From positions 2,170,001-2,234,000 of the forward strand of contig NZ_CP054585.1 in assembly GCF_003721435.2 (NCBI RefSeq): 64,000 nt of DNA. The letters run 5' to 3'. This document shows, one piece after another, positions 56,848 through 64,000 of the stretch; position 1 is the first letter of the stretch, and every line of letters starts with the position of its first letter. The translations under genes were made by a program, and so were the position numbers. The DNA comes from Halorubrum sp. CBA1229. Its GTDB lineage: Archaea; Halobacteriota; Halobacteria; Halobacteriales; Haloferacaceae. A model generated the notes under the pieces. The model did no database searches. It saw only the letters and a program-made list of their open reading frames with translations, and was not told where the DNA came from.

Positions 56848-57726
56848 TCACCCGCGTCGCATCGCGATATCGGAGTAGCCGCAGGCGTCACAGGAGAGCG
56901 TCTCTCGGGCGCCGAATCGGTAGCTCGCCAGCGGCTCGCCGCAGCGCGGACAGGGGTCGCCGGCGGAGAGCGGCGGGGCGTGGCGAACGCCGGCGACGAC
57001 GAGCCGGACGGCGAGTTCGTCCGCGGCCGCCTCGTCGACCGCGCCGCCCCAGATCACGTTGGCGTCGGCGCCGATCCGCTCGCGGACCGCCGCGATCACG
57101 TCGGTCGCGGCGGCGATGCTCGTGGCCGGGTCGACGACGACGTCGACGAGCACCGCGCTCGCCTCGGCCGCGTCGACCCCATCGGGGAGCCGGTCGAAGG
57201 CCGACGCGACCGCGACCGACGGGTCGTCGCGGTCGGCCGCCCCCGTTCCCAGCGCGGCGACGCCGGCCGAGAGCACCGTCTCGGCGTCGGTGAGGTCGAG
57301 GTTGACGAACCCCGGCTCTTGGACCGTCGCGAGGAACGCGCGGATCGCCGCCTCGACGGCGTCGCCCTCGGCGAGCAACACGGCGTCGACCGACTCCCGG
57401 ACCGCCGCGAGCGCGTCGCCCTCGGCCGCCGCCGCGGGGACGACCGCGACCGCGAAGGCGTCGAGGGCGTCGATCGCGCGGAGGGCGTCCGTCGCCTCGG
57501 CGCCCTCGCCGACGGTCTCGGGGTCGAGCGCGACGACGACCGCCGCGGGCGCGGGGCCGGTCGACGACGCGCTGGACGCCTCCGCGAGGAGCTCCGCCCC
57601 CGACGCGTATCGGGCGTCGCGGAACTCGGCGCCGGCGAGCCGGTCGGCGTGGGCGCCGAGGCCGCAGACGACGACGGAGCCGCCGAGGGCGTCCGCCGCC
57701 TCGCGCAGGTCGTCCCGGTGAGACAT
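56848..57726 (-). CDS. FtsZ/tubulin-like C-domain protein with zinc ribbon, GTP-binding loop absent
   Basis: A 292-residue protein. Residues 140-250 align by eye to the T7 loop and C-terminal domain of FtsZ: FVNLDLTDAETVLSAGVAAL (FtsZ-type NxDxxD, Asn142, Asp144, Asp147) and DANVIWGGAVDE followed by RLVVAGV. The N-terminal about 135 residues lack the GGGTGTG tubulin signature that binds GTP phosphate, so GTP binding is doubtful. The end carries a CxxC...CxxC zinc ribbon (Cys259, 262, 279, 282). Start ATG 57726 (MSHRDDLREA). This looks like a noncanonical tubulin-superfamily member. Function unknown. Confidence 0.7.
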   Translation of the reverse strand: MSHRDDLREAADALGGSVVVCGLGAHADRLAGAEFRDARYASGAELLAEASSASSTGPAPAAVVVALDPETVGEGAEATDALRAIDALDAFAVAVVPAAAAEGDALAAVRESVDAVLLAEGDAVEAAIRAFLATVQEPGFVNLDLTDAETVLSAGVAALGTGAADRDDPSVAVASAFDRLPDGVDAAEASAVLVDVVVDPATSIAAATDVIAAVRERIGADANVIWGGAVDEAAADELAVRLVVAGVRHAPPLSAGDPCPRCGEPLASYRFGARETLSCDACGYSDIAMRRG

Positions 57727-57828
57727 CTGAGAGGGTCGTTTCGCCTCCGGCGACAAACCCTTTCGCACTCGCGGGGCGCCCGGCGCGCGGACCCCAACCG
57801 CTAAATCCGGTCGATCGCTACGGCCCGC

Positions 57829-58422
57829 ATGGAGCGCTTCCGGAACACGGGCCAGCCGGACTGGGACTGGTGGGGGCGAATATGGCCGACGCCGGAGGAC
57901 ACCCTTCGGCGACTCGGCGTCTCCCCGGGCGACCGCGTCGCCGAGATCGGCTGCGGCAACGGCTACTTCGCCCTGCCGGCCGGGCGGATCGCCGCCCCGG
58001 CGTCGGTGTACGCCGTCGACCTCGACGAGTCGCTGCTCGCGGAGCTGGAGGAGCTCGCCGCGGAGCAGGGGATCGACAACGTCGTTCCCGTCCGCGGGGA
58101 CGCCCGGGAGCTCGCCGGGCTCCTCCCCGAGCCGGTCGACGTCGCCCTGCTCGCGAACGCCTTCCACGGGATCGACGACCGGGCGGCGTTCGTCTCGGGC
58201 GTCGCCGGCGCGCTCGCCGCCGACGGCCGGTTCGTCGTCGTCAACTGGCGCGACCGGCCGCGCGAGGAGACGGCGATCGCCGGCGAGCCCCGCGGCCCGC
58301 CGACGGAACTGCGGGTGGGCCCAGAGGAGACGCGGCGCGCGGTCGAGGACGCGAGCGACCTGCGGCTCGCCCGCGAGGTCGACCTCCCGCCGTTCCACTA
58401 CGGGCTCGTCTTCGAGCGCTGA
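57829..58422 (+). CDS. Class I SAM-dependent methyltransferase
   Basis: A 197-residue methyltransferase. Motif I is VAEIGCGNGYFALPAG and the SAM-binding acidic residue is in VYAVDLDESLLAEL; motif post-II appears as VVPVRGDARELAG. The N-terminus (FRNTGQPDWDWWGRIWPTPEDTL) precedes the fold. It is divergent from the FtsZ-like gene. Substrate unknown; size fits small-molecule methyltransferases (arsenic, quinone or lipids). Confidence 0.85.
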   Translation: MERFRNTGQPDWDWWGRIWPTPEDTLRRLGVSPGDRVAEIGCGNGYFALPAGRIAAPASVYAVDLDESLLAELEELAAEQGIDNVVPVRGDARELAGLLPEPVDVALLANAFHGIDDRAAFVSGVAGALAADGRFVVVNWRDRPREETAIAGEPRGPPTELRVGPEETRRAVEDASDLRLAREVDLPPFHYGLVFER

Positions 58423-58481
58423 GCGGGCGACGCCGTCGCGACATGCGGTCGCTTTTTGCCCGGGCGGCCCCGAGTCGGGGT

Positions 58482-58805
58482 ATGACGATCGAACCGGCCG
58501 AGATCGAGGACCTCATCGAAGCGGGGATCCCCGACGCCGTCGCGCGCGTGACGAACCCGCGGATCCACGACGACGAGGACGAGGACGCCCACTTCGCGGC
58601 GTGGGTCGTCTCGCCCGCCTTCGAGGGGGAGTCGCTGGTCGACCAGCACCAGCGCGTGTACGACGCCGTCGGCGACCACATGACCCGGTCCGTCCACGCC
58701 CTGGAGATCAAGACGTACACGCCCGCCGACTACGCCGAACACGGCGACGGGAGCCTCGCGCCCGCCCTCAGAGACGCGGGGCTGTTCCCTGTCGACGAGG
58801 CCTGA
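58482..58805 (+). CDS. bolA: BolA family protein
   Basis: A 107-residue BolA-type protein with the class II KH-like fold: AEIEDLIEAGIPDAVARVTNPRIHDDEDEDAHFAAWVVSPAFEG, then SLVDQHQRVYDAVGDHMTRSVHALEIKTYTPA. The helix-strand with conserved VDQHQRVY and the HALEIKTYTP end (with HAL His) are typical. BolA proteins act with monothiol glutaredoxins in iron-sulfur trafficking. ATG 58482. Between the methyltransferase and fumarase on the same strand. Confidence 0.85.
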   Translation: MTIEPAEIEDLIEAGIPDAVARVTNPRIHDDEDEDAHFAAWVVSPAFEGESLVDQHQRVYDAVGDHMTRSVHALEIKTYTPADYAEHGDGSLAPALRDAGLFPVDEA

Positions 58806-58919
58806 GACGCCCCTCGCGCCGCGTCCCGCGACTCCGCTAGCGAGGAGCCCGGTTCCCGCGAGGCGGGAACCGCGACCGCTTCCAGTAGCTTTTACCCGGT
58901 CTCGCGGGAAGCGTCGCGT

Positions 58920-60329
58920 ATGAGCGAGGAACACCGCACGGAGGAGGACAGCCTCGGCGAGATGCAGGTGCCGGCGGACGCCTACTGGGGCGCGCAGACC
59001 CAGCGCGCGGTCGAGAACTTCCCGATCTCTGGCATTCCGATGAGCCGGCGGTTCATCCGCGCGCTCGGCGTCGTGAAGAAGGCGGCCGCGCAGGCGAACC
59101 GCGACCTGGGGCTCGTCGACGACGACACCGCGGAGGCGATCGTCGCCGCCGCCGACGAGGTGATCGCCGGCGAGCACGACGACCAGTTCCCCGTCGACGT
59201 GTTCCAGACCGGCTCGGGCACCTCCTCGAACATGAACGCAAACGAGGTCATCGCCAACCGCGCCGCCGAGATCGCGGGCGCGGAGATCGGCGACCGCGTC
59301 GTCCACCCGAACGACCACGTCAACTACGGCCAGTCGAGCAACGACGTGATCCCGACGGCGATGCACGTCGCCGCGCTGGAGGCGGTCGAGAAGGACCTCG
59401 TGCCCGCCCTCGAGACGCTCCACGCCGAGCTGGAGGCGAAGGAGACCGAGTTCGACGGCGTCGTCAAGACCGGCCGGACGCACCTGCAGGACGCGACGCC
59501 GATCCGGCTCGGCCAGGAGTTCGGCGGCTACCGGACGCAGGTCGCGAAGGGGATCGAGCGCGCCGAGGACGTCCAGTCGAACCTCCGCGAGCTCGCCCTC
59601 GGCGGCACGGCGGTCGGCACCGGGCTCAACACCCACCCCGACTTCCCGGAGCTCGCCGCGGAGTACATCTCCGACGAGACGAACACGACGTTCCGCGAGG
59701 CCGACAACCACTTCGAGGCGCAGGCGGCCCACGACGCGATGGCCGAGGCGCACGGCGCGCTCCGAACGATCGCCGGCAGCATGAACAAGATGGCCAACGA
59801 CCTGCGGCTGCTCGCCTCCGGCCCCCGCAACGGGCTCGGCGAGGTCGAGCAGCCCGAGAACCAGCCCGGCTCCTCGATCATGCCCGGGAAGATCAACCCG
59901 GTCGTCGCCGAGTCCGTCAACCAGGTCCACAAGCAGGTCGTCGGCAACGACGCCGCGATCTCGGCCGGGGCCGCCCGCGGCGAGATCGACCTGAATCTTT
60001 ATAAGCCCGTCATCGCGCACAACTTCCTCGAGTCCGCCGAGCTGCTCTCGAACGCCGCGGCGACGTTCGGCGAGCGCTTCGTCGCGAAGCTGGAGGCCAA
60101 CGAGGAGCACTGCGAGACTCGCGTCGAGCAGTCGATGGCGCTCGCGACCGCGCTGAACCCCGCGATCGGCTACGACAAGGCGAGCAAGGTCGCGAAGACG
60201 GCGTTAAAAGAGGGGAAGAGCGTCCGCGAGGCCGCCGTCGAGGCCGGCTACCTCACCGAAGAGGAGGCCGACGAGGTGCTCGACCCCGAGGCGATGACGC
60301 ACCGCGTCATCCTCGGCGACGAGGACTGA
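58920..60329 (+). CDS. fumC: Class II fumarate hydratase
   Basis: A 469-residue class II fumarase. Family motifs run AYWGAQTQRAVENFPISG, QTGSGTSSNMNANEVIANRA, QSSNDVIPTAMHV, KTGRTHLQDATPIRLGQEF, and the SS-loop GSSIMPGKINPVVAE (starting about residue 318). It hydrates fumarate to L-malate without iron. With sucC-sucD downstream it marks TCA-cycle genes. Complete length, normal sequence. Monocistronic. Confidence 0.96.
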   Translation: MSEEHRTEEDSLGEMQVPADAYWGAQTQRAVENFPISGIPMSRRFIRALGVVKKAAAQANRDLGLVDDDTAEAIVAAADEVIAGEHDDQFPVDVFQTGSGTSSNMNANEVIANRAAEIAGAEIGDRVVHPNDHVNYGQSSNDVIPTAMHVAALEAVEKDLVPALETLHAELEAKETEFDGVVKTGRTHLQDATPIRLGQEFGGYRTQVAKGIERAEDVQSNLRELALGGTAVGTGLNTHPDFPELAAEYISDETNTTFREADNHFEAQAAHDAMAEAHGALRTIAGSMNKMANDLRLLASGPRNGLGEVEQPENQPGSSIMPGKINPVVAESVNQVHKQVVGNDAAISAGAARGEIDLNLYKPVIAHNFLESAELLSNAAATFGERFVAKLEANEEHCETRVEQSMALATALNPAIGYDKASKVAKTALKEGKSVREAAVEAGYLTEEEADEVLDPEAMTHRVILGDED

Positions 60330-60559
60330 GCGACGGCGGATCCGGGGAGCCGCTGTCGGCCACTCGGCGTCGAACGGGTGCCGCCGGCGGCGATTCGGCG
60401 CCTGCACCCGCGGTCTCGCCGGCTATTTATAAGTAACCGGGGCGGTGGCGCGCTCCGGTGAGCGTCGCATCGCGGCGCGGACAGGGCGGTCCCGAAGTTC
60501 CCGCTACCGGTCGGGCGTCGCGCCGGCGACCGGGACGGTAAGGCGTTCGCCCCGCCTCG

Positions 60560-60772
60560 TCAGTTCGGGTCGCGTATGTCCGGTTCCGACGAGCGGACGG
60601 CCGCAACGAGCTTCGTCACGGTCCTGAGCGCGAACAGGCACGCTGCGGCGAGGAAGAACGCGGGGACGGCGACCCTGACGAGGGGCCGCACTCCGAGCAG
60701 GTCACCCGCGAGCGCGGCGAGAAGCGCGACTAGTACGAGCCCGAGCAGCCAGTTCTGTGATCTTGTGGTCAT
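60560..60772 (-). CDS. Small two-helix membrane protein, function unknown
   Basis: A 70-residue protein with two membrane segments ([20 protein letters not shown] and VAVPAFFLAAACLFALRTV). Charged ends suggest a hairpin in the membrane. No family match by eye. ATG 60772. A TATA-like box (CTATTTATAAG, near 60423) belongs to a plus-strand spacer, not to this gene. Confidence 0.55.
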   Translation of the reverse strand: MTTRSQNWLLGLVLVALLAALAGDLLGVRPLVRVAVPAFFLAAACLFALRTVTKLVAAVRSSEPDIRDPN

Positions 60773-61036
60773 ACAATAGGGTGATAGTAGAGACGCTCAA
60801 CGAACGTCCGGCGCTCGACGCCATCCCTCATACGCTCATCCACGGTTACGGGTTCGACCAGTAACTCATCAGATAATAATCCTGTGGTGACTGATCTGAC
60901 CGATTACGGAGTGACCGACCCGATCGCCGGACCCGCCACCGGTCGCCGCGACCGCCGCCTCCGCCCCGGGCACCGTCCCCGTCGCTCGCTCGGAATCGGC
61001 ACCATTTAAGCCGCTCTCGGTCCCCCTTCGAGACGG
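60773..61036. other. Spacer upstream of sucC
   Basis: Short AT-rich piece at about 60860-60885 and high GC elsewhere. A TATA-like TTTAAG lies at about 61006, close to 30 nt before the sucC ATG. No gene recognised. Confidence 0.45.
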
Positions 61037-62182
61037 ATGAAACTACACGAACATCAGGCGAAGACCATCTTCGCGGACGCCGGGATCCCGGTCCCGGACT
61101 CCCGGCTCGCGACGACCGTCGAGGAGGCGCTCGACGCGGTCGACGAGATCGGCTACCCGGCTGCGATCAAGGCGCAGGTCCACGTGGGCGGCCGCGGCAA
61201 GGCCGGCGGCATCAAGATCGCGACCGACCGCGACGAGGCCGAGCGGTACGCCGAGGAGATCCTGGGGATGGATCTGAAGGGGTACACCGTCGACTCGGTC
61301 CTCGTCGAGGCCGGCGTCGACTTCGTGGACGAGCTGTACGTCGGCGTCACGATGGACCGCGGCGAGGGACAGCCGGTCCTGATGGTGTCGACGGAGGGCG
61401 GCGTAAACATCGAGGAGGTCGCCGAGGAGAACCCCGACGCCATCGCGCGCGAGCACGTCGACCCCGCGTTCGGGCTCCACCCGTACCAGGCACGCAAGGT
61501 CGTCTACGAGGCCGGCGTCGACGCCGACGTCGCGCTCGACGTCGCCTCGATCCTCTCGACGCTGTACGACCTCTACGAGGAGAACGACGCCTCCGAGATC
61601 GAGGTCAACCCGGTCATGATCACGGGCGACCGCGACGTGGTCGCCGCCGACGCCGTGATGAACATCGACGAGGACGCGCTGTTCCGTCAGCCCGAGCTCG
61701 CCGAGCTCGCCGAGGAGTCCTACGAGGACGACCTCGAACGGAAGGCCGGCGAGTACGGCTTCGACTACGTCCGCCTCTCGGGTAACGTCGGCATCATCGG
61801 CAACGGCGCCGGGCTCGTGATGACGACGCTCGACTTGGTCGACCACTACGGCGGGACGCCCGCCAACTTCCTCGACATCGGTGGCGGCGCGAAGGCCGAG
61901 CGCGTCACCAAGGCGCTCGACATGGTCTTCTCCGACCCCAACGTCGACAGCGTCGTCTTCAACATCTTCGGCGGGATCACTCGGGGCGACGAGGTCGCCA
62001 AGGGGATCAACGAGGCGCTCGCGGAGTTCGACGAGATCCCGAAGCCGGTCGTCGTCCGGCTCGCCGGGACCAACGCCGAGGAGGGGATGGAGATCTTAAA
62101 CACCGACCTGATCGAGGTCGAGGAGACGCTGGAGGACGCGGTCCAGCGCGCGGTGAAGAACGCGGAGGAGGTGACCCAATGA
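61037..62182 (+). CDS. sucC: Succinyl-CoA synthetase beta subunit (ADP/GDP-forming)
   Basis: A 381-residue ATP-grasp protein. [23 protein letters not shown] opens the ATP-grasp domain, [16 protein letters not shown] binds nucleotide, EIEVNPVM is the metal/Mg motif, and [15 protein letters not shown] near the end binds the phosphohistidine partner. Catalyses succinate plus CoA plus NTP to succinyl-CoA in the TCA cycle. ATG at 61037. Its stop overlaps sucD by four bases. Confidence 0.97.
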   Translation: MKLHEHQAKTIFADAGIPVPDSRLATTVEEALDAVDEIGYPAAIKAQVHVGGRGKAGGIKIATDRDEAERYAEEILGMDLKGYTVDSVLVEAGVDFVDELYVGVTMDRGEGQPVLMVSTEGGVNIEEVAEENPDAIAREHVDPAFGLHPYQARKVVYEAGVDADVALDVASILSTLYDLYEENDASEIEVNPVMITGDRDVVAADAVMNIDEDALFRQPELAELAEESYEDDLERKAGEYGFDYVRLSGNVGIIGNGAGLVMTTLDLVDHYGGTPANFLDIGGGAKAERVTKALDMVFSDPNVDSVVFNIFGGITRGDEVAKGINEALAEFDEIPKPVVVRLAGTNAEEGMEILNTDLIEVEETLEDAVQRAVKNAEEVTQ

Positions 62183-63048
62183 GCATTTTCGTCGACGACG
62201 ACACCAGAGTGGTTGTGCAGGGGATCACCGGCGGGGAGGGGAAGTTCCACGCCGGCCAGATGATCGAGTACGGCACGAACGTCGTCGCCGGCGCGGTCCC
62301 CGGCAAGGGCGGCCAGGAGGTCGCCGGCGTTCCCGTCTACGACACCGTGGACGAGGCCGTCGAGGCCGAGAACGCCGACGCCTCCGTCGTCTTCGTCCCG
62401 CCGGCGTTCGCGGGCGACGCGATCTTCGAGGCGCTCGACACCGACCTCGACCTGGCGGTCGCGATCACCGAGGGGATCCCGACCCAGGACATGGCGAAGG
62501 TGAACAAGCGGCTGAGCGAGACCGACACGCGGCTGCTCGGCCCGAACTGCCCCGGGATCATCACGCCCGGCGAGGCGAAGCTCGGCATCCTGCCCGGCAA
62601 CATCTTCTCCGACGGCAACGTCGGGCTCGTCTCCCGCTCCGGCACCCTGACGTACCAGGTCGTCGATAACCTCACCGAGCGCGGGCTCGGCCAGTCGACC
62701 GCCATCGGGATCGGCGGCGACCCGATCATCGGCACCTCCTTCATCGACGCCCTCGAGGCGTTCGAGGCCGACGGCGACACGGACGCCGTCGTGATGTGCG
62801 GCGAGATCGGCGGCGAGGACGAGGAGCAGGCCGCGCGGTTCATCGGCGAGCACATGGACACGCCGGTCGCCGGCTTCATCGCCGGACGGACGGCCCCGCC
62901 GGGCAAGCGGATGGGCCACGCGGGCGCCATCGTCTCCGGCTCCGGCACGGGCACCGCCCAGTCGAAGATCGACGCGCTCAACGACGCGGGCGTCCCCGTC
63001 GGCGACACCCCCGAGGAGGTCGCCGACCACGTCGAAGACTTCCTCTAA
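62179..63048 (+). CDS. sucD: Succinyl-CoA synthetase alpha subunit
   Basis: A 289-residue CoA-binding subunit. CoA-domain signature [57 protein letters not shown] and the phosphohistidine loop [19 protein letters not shown] with His249 or thereabouts are all intact. Phosphorylated on that His, it forms succinyl-CoA with SucC. Overlap of ATGA with sucC. Confidence 0.97.
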   Translation: MSIFVDDDTRVVVQGITGGEGKFHAGQMIEYGTNVVAGAVPGKGGQEVAGVPVYDTVDEAVEAENADASVVFVPPAFAGDAIFEALDTDLDLAVAITEGIPTQDMAKVNKRLSETDTRLLGPNCPGIITPGEAKLGILPGNIFSDGNVGLVSRSGTLTYQVVDNLTERGLGQSTAIGIGGDPIIGTSFIDALEAFEADGDTDAVVMCGEIGGEDEEQAARFIGEHMDTPVAGFIAGRTAPPGKRMGHAGAIVSGSGTGTAQSKIDALNDAGVPVGDTPEEVADHVEDFL

Positions 63049-63164
63049 GCGACGACGGGTCGAGCCGACGCCGCTCGCCGCTCGACCCCCGTTTTCCGAC
63101 GCCCGGTTCTCAGCGTTGACTATCGGAGCGCAAGATAAAATTACCGGCGGCGTGAGAGCCACCC

Positions 63165-64000
63165 ATGGACACCGCTCCCGGGGAGGCCGGTGACGGCGCC
63201 GTCGCCGCCGCGTTCAGCGGGTCGGACCCCGCCGGCGGCGGCCCGCGGCGGGTGCTCTTCGTCGACGACGAGCCCGGGGCGGCCGACCTCGCGGCGACGC
63301 ACGTCGAGCGGCTGGTCGACGGGATCGAGACGGTCACGTTCACCGCCCCCGACGACGCGCTCGCGGCCGTCGAGACGGAGCGCGTCGACTGCGTCGTCAG
63401 CGATTTCGACATGCCGGGCAGCGACGGGCTCGAACTGCTCACGGCGGTCCGCGAGGTCGACCCCGGCATGCCCTTCGTGCTGTTCACGGGGAAGGGGTCC
63501 GAGGAGATCGCCAGCGAGGCGATCTCCGCCGGCGTGACGGACTACCTCCAGAAGGGCGCCGGTCGGGACCGGTACGAGATGCTCGCGAACAGCGTCGAGA
63601 ACGCGTTGGACCGCCGACGGGCGGAACGGGACCTCCGGGAGGTGAACGCGAAGGTGACCGCGCTCCACGAGTTCGCGACGGACGTCGCCGCCTGCGACCG
63701 CGTCGACGACGTGTTCGAGCGGACCGTCGACGCCGCGGAGGGGATCCTGGAGTTCGACCGGTGCGTCACGGCTCACCGCCGGGGCGATCGGCTCGTCCCC
63801 GCGGCGCTCTCGGAGAGCGTCACGGACGACGAGGTCCGGGCGTTCGAGGTCGGCGAGGGGATCGCCGGCACCACGGCCGCCGAGGAGCGGACGATGGTCG
63901 TCGACAACGTCACCGTCGACCCGGCCGACCCGGACCAGCTGGAGGACCCGGCGAACTGCGACGCCCCGGGCGCCGGCCGCCGCGACGACGCCGGGCGGGT
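63165..64000 (+). CDS. Response regulator with GAF-like sensor region, truncated by window end
   Basis: About 278 residues are visible, cut at the right edge. A receiver domain covers residues 28-145: acidic pair VDDEPG, phosphoacceptor Asp80 in CVVSDFDMPGSDG, then FTGKGSEEIA and the Lys in DYLQKG. A short helical linker (ENALDRRRAERDLREV) leads into a region resembling a GAF domain (ALHEFATDVAAC onwards). In haloarchaea such proteins often carry a C-terminal bacterio-opsin activator-type HTH, outside the window. First about 27 residues are a Gly/Ala/Asp tail. Confidence 0.82.
   Translation, partial: MDTAPGEAGDGAVAAAFSGSDPAGGGPRRVLFVDDEPGAADLAATHVERLVDGIETVTFTAPDDALAAVETERVDCVVSDFDMPGSDGLELLTAVREVDPGMPFVLFTGKGSEEIASEAISAGVTDYLQKGAGRDRYEMLANSVENALDRRRAERDLREVNAKVTALHEFATDVAACDRVDDVFERTVDAAEGILEFDRCVTAHRRGDRLVPAALSESVTDDEVRAFEVGEGIAGTTAAEERTMVVDNVTVDPADPDQLEDPANCDAPGAGRRDDAGR

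Noticed and set aside
1-64000. tRNA or rRNA genes
   Set aside because: I found no T-loop-like GGTTCRANNCC context in a cloverleaf arrangement and no rRNA-like stretches; a tRNA search tool would settle this.

Overview
The window is a contiguous piece of a haloarchaeal chromosome (class Halobacteria; codon use, very high GC, strongly acidic proteins and several short AT-rich dispersed elements suggest a Halorubrum-like organism, but the genus is an inference). Genes are densely packed, many with 4-base ATGA/GTGA overlaps. Promoters look archaeal: TATA-like boxes lie about 26-35 nt ahead of many start codons, consistent with leaderless transcripts. I see no rRNA, tRNA, transposase or CRISPR array.

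Layout. 1-2.4 kb: an oxidoreductase fragment, a VOC protein, and a thiolase/DUF35 pair. 2.5-9.9 kb: a tripartite tricarboxylate transporter (TctA, TctB, TctC), a universal stress protein, a D-malate/tartrate-type dehydrogenase, a crotonase-fold protein and a class III CoA transferase, read here as a hydroxy-acid uptake and CoA-activation island. 9.9-10.4 kb: a repeat region with a 57-bp tandem array. 10.4-24.8 kb: carbon metabolism (GlcD/GlcF-like D-hydroxyacid oxidase, malic enzyme, a ThDP enzyme, a D-2-hydroxyacid dehydrogenase, IclR regulator, KDPG-type aldolase, galactonate-type dehydratase, SDR, enoyl reductase-like protein).

25.0-34.8 kb: a reactive-sulfur locus. It holds a small HTH regulator with a CX5C pair, a TauE/SafE exporter with a 54-aa membrane partner, a rhodanese-MBL persulfide dioxygenase-like protein, two half-size YeeE/YedE proteins, TusA plus DsrE-like proteins, and TusA plus an SQR-like flavoprotein plus DUF1641; a thioredoxin gene lies nearby. 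The content resembles the bacterial persulfide-responsive cst regulon, but with a different regulator. A short motif (core ACAATA, fuller form TACACAATACTA) occurs upstream of six of these transcription units, including the regulator itself. I regard this as the most interesting system in the window.

33-37 kb: an M20 peptidase, a membrane histidine kinase, and small DNA-binding proteins, including a 54-aa AbrB-type protein. 37-50 kb: an aerobic carbon monoxide dehydrogenase cluster. MobA-like and MoeA genes diverge from coxG-M-S-L, an XdhC-YHS fusion, coxD, coxE, a DUF364 protein and a second XdhC. CoxL carries the form I loop AYRCSFR, so this is probably a true CO dehydrogenase; the extra YHS and DUF364 genes may be metal-centre maturation factors.

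50-60.8 kb: an esterase, HTH regulators, an RHH protein, a second Usp, a GCS2-type ligase, an FtsZ-like protein that lacks the GTP-binding signature but carries a zinc ribbon, a methyltransferase, BolA and fumarase. 61-63 kb: sucC-sucD. The window ends inside a response regulator with a GAF-like region.
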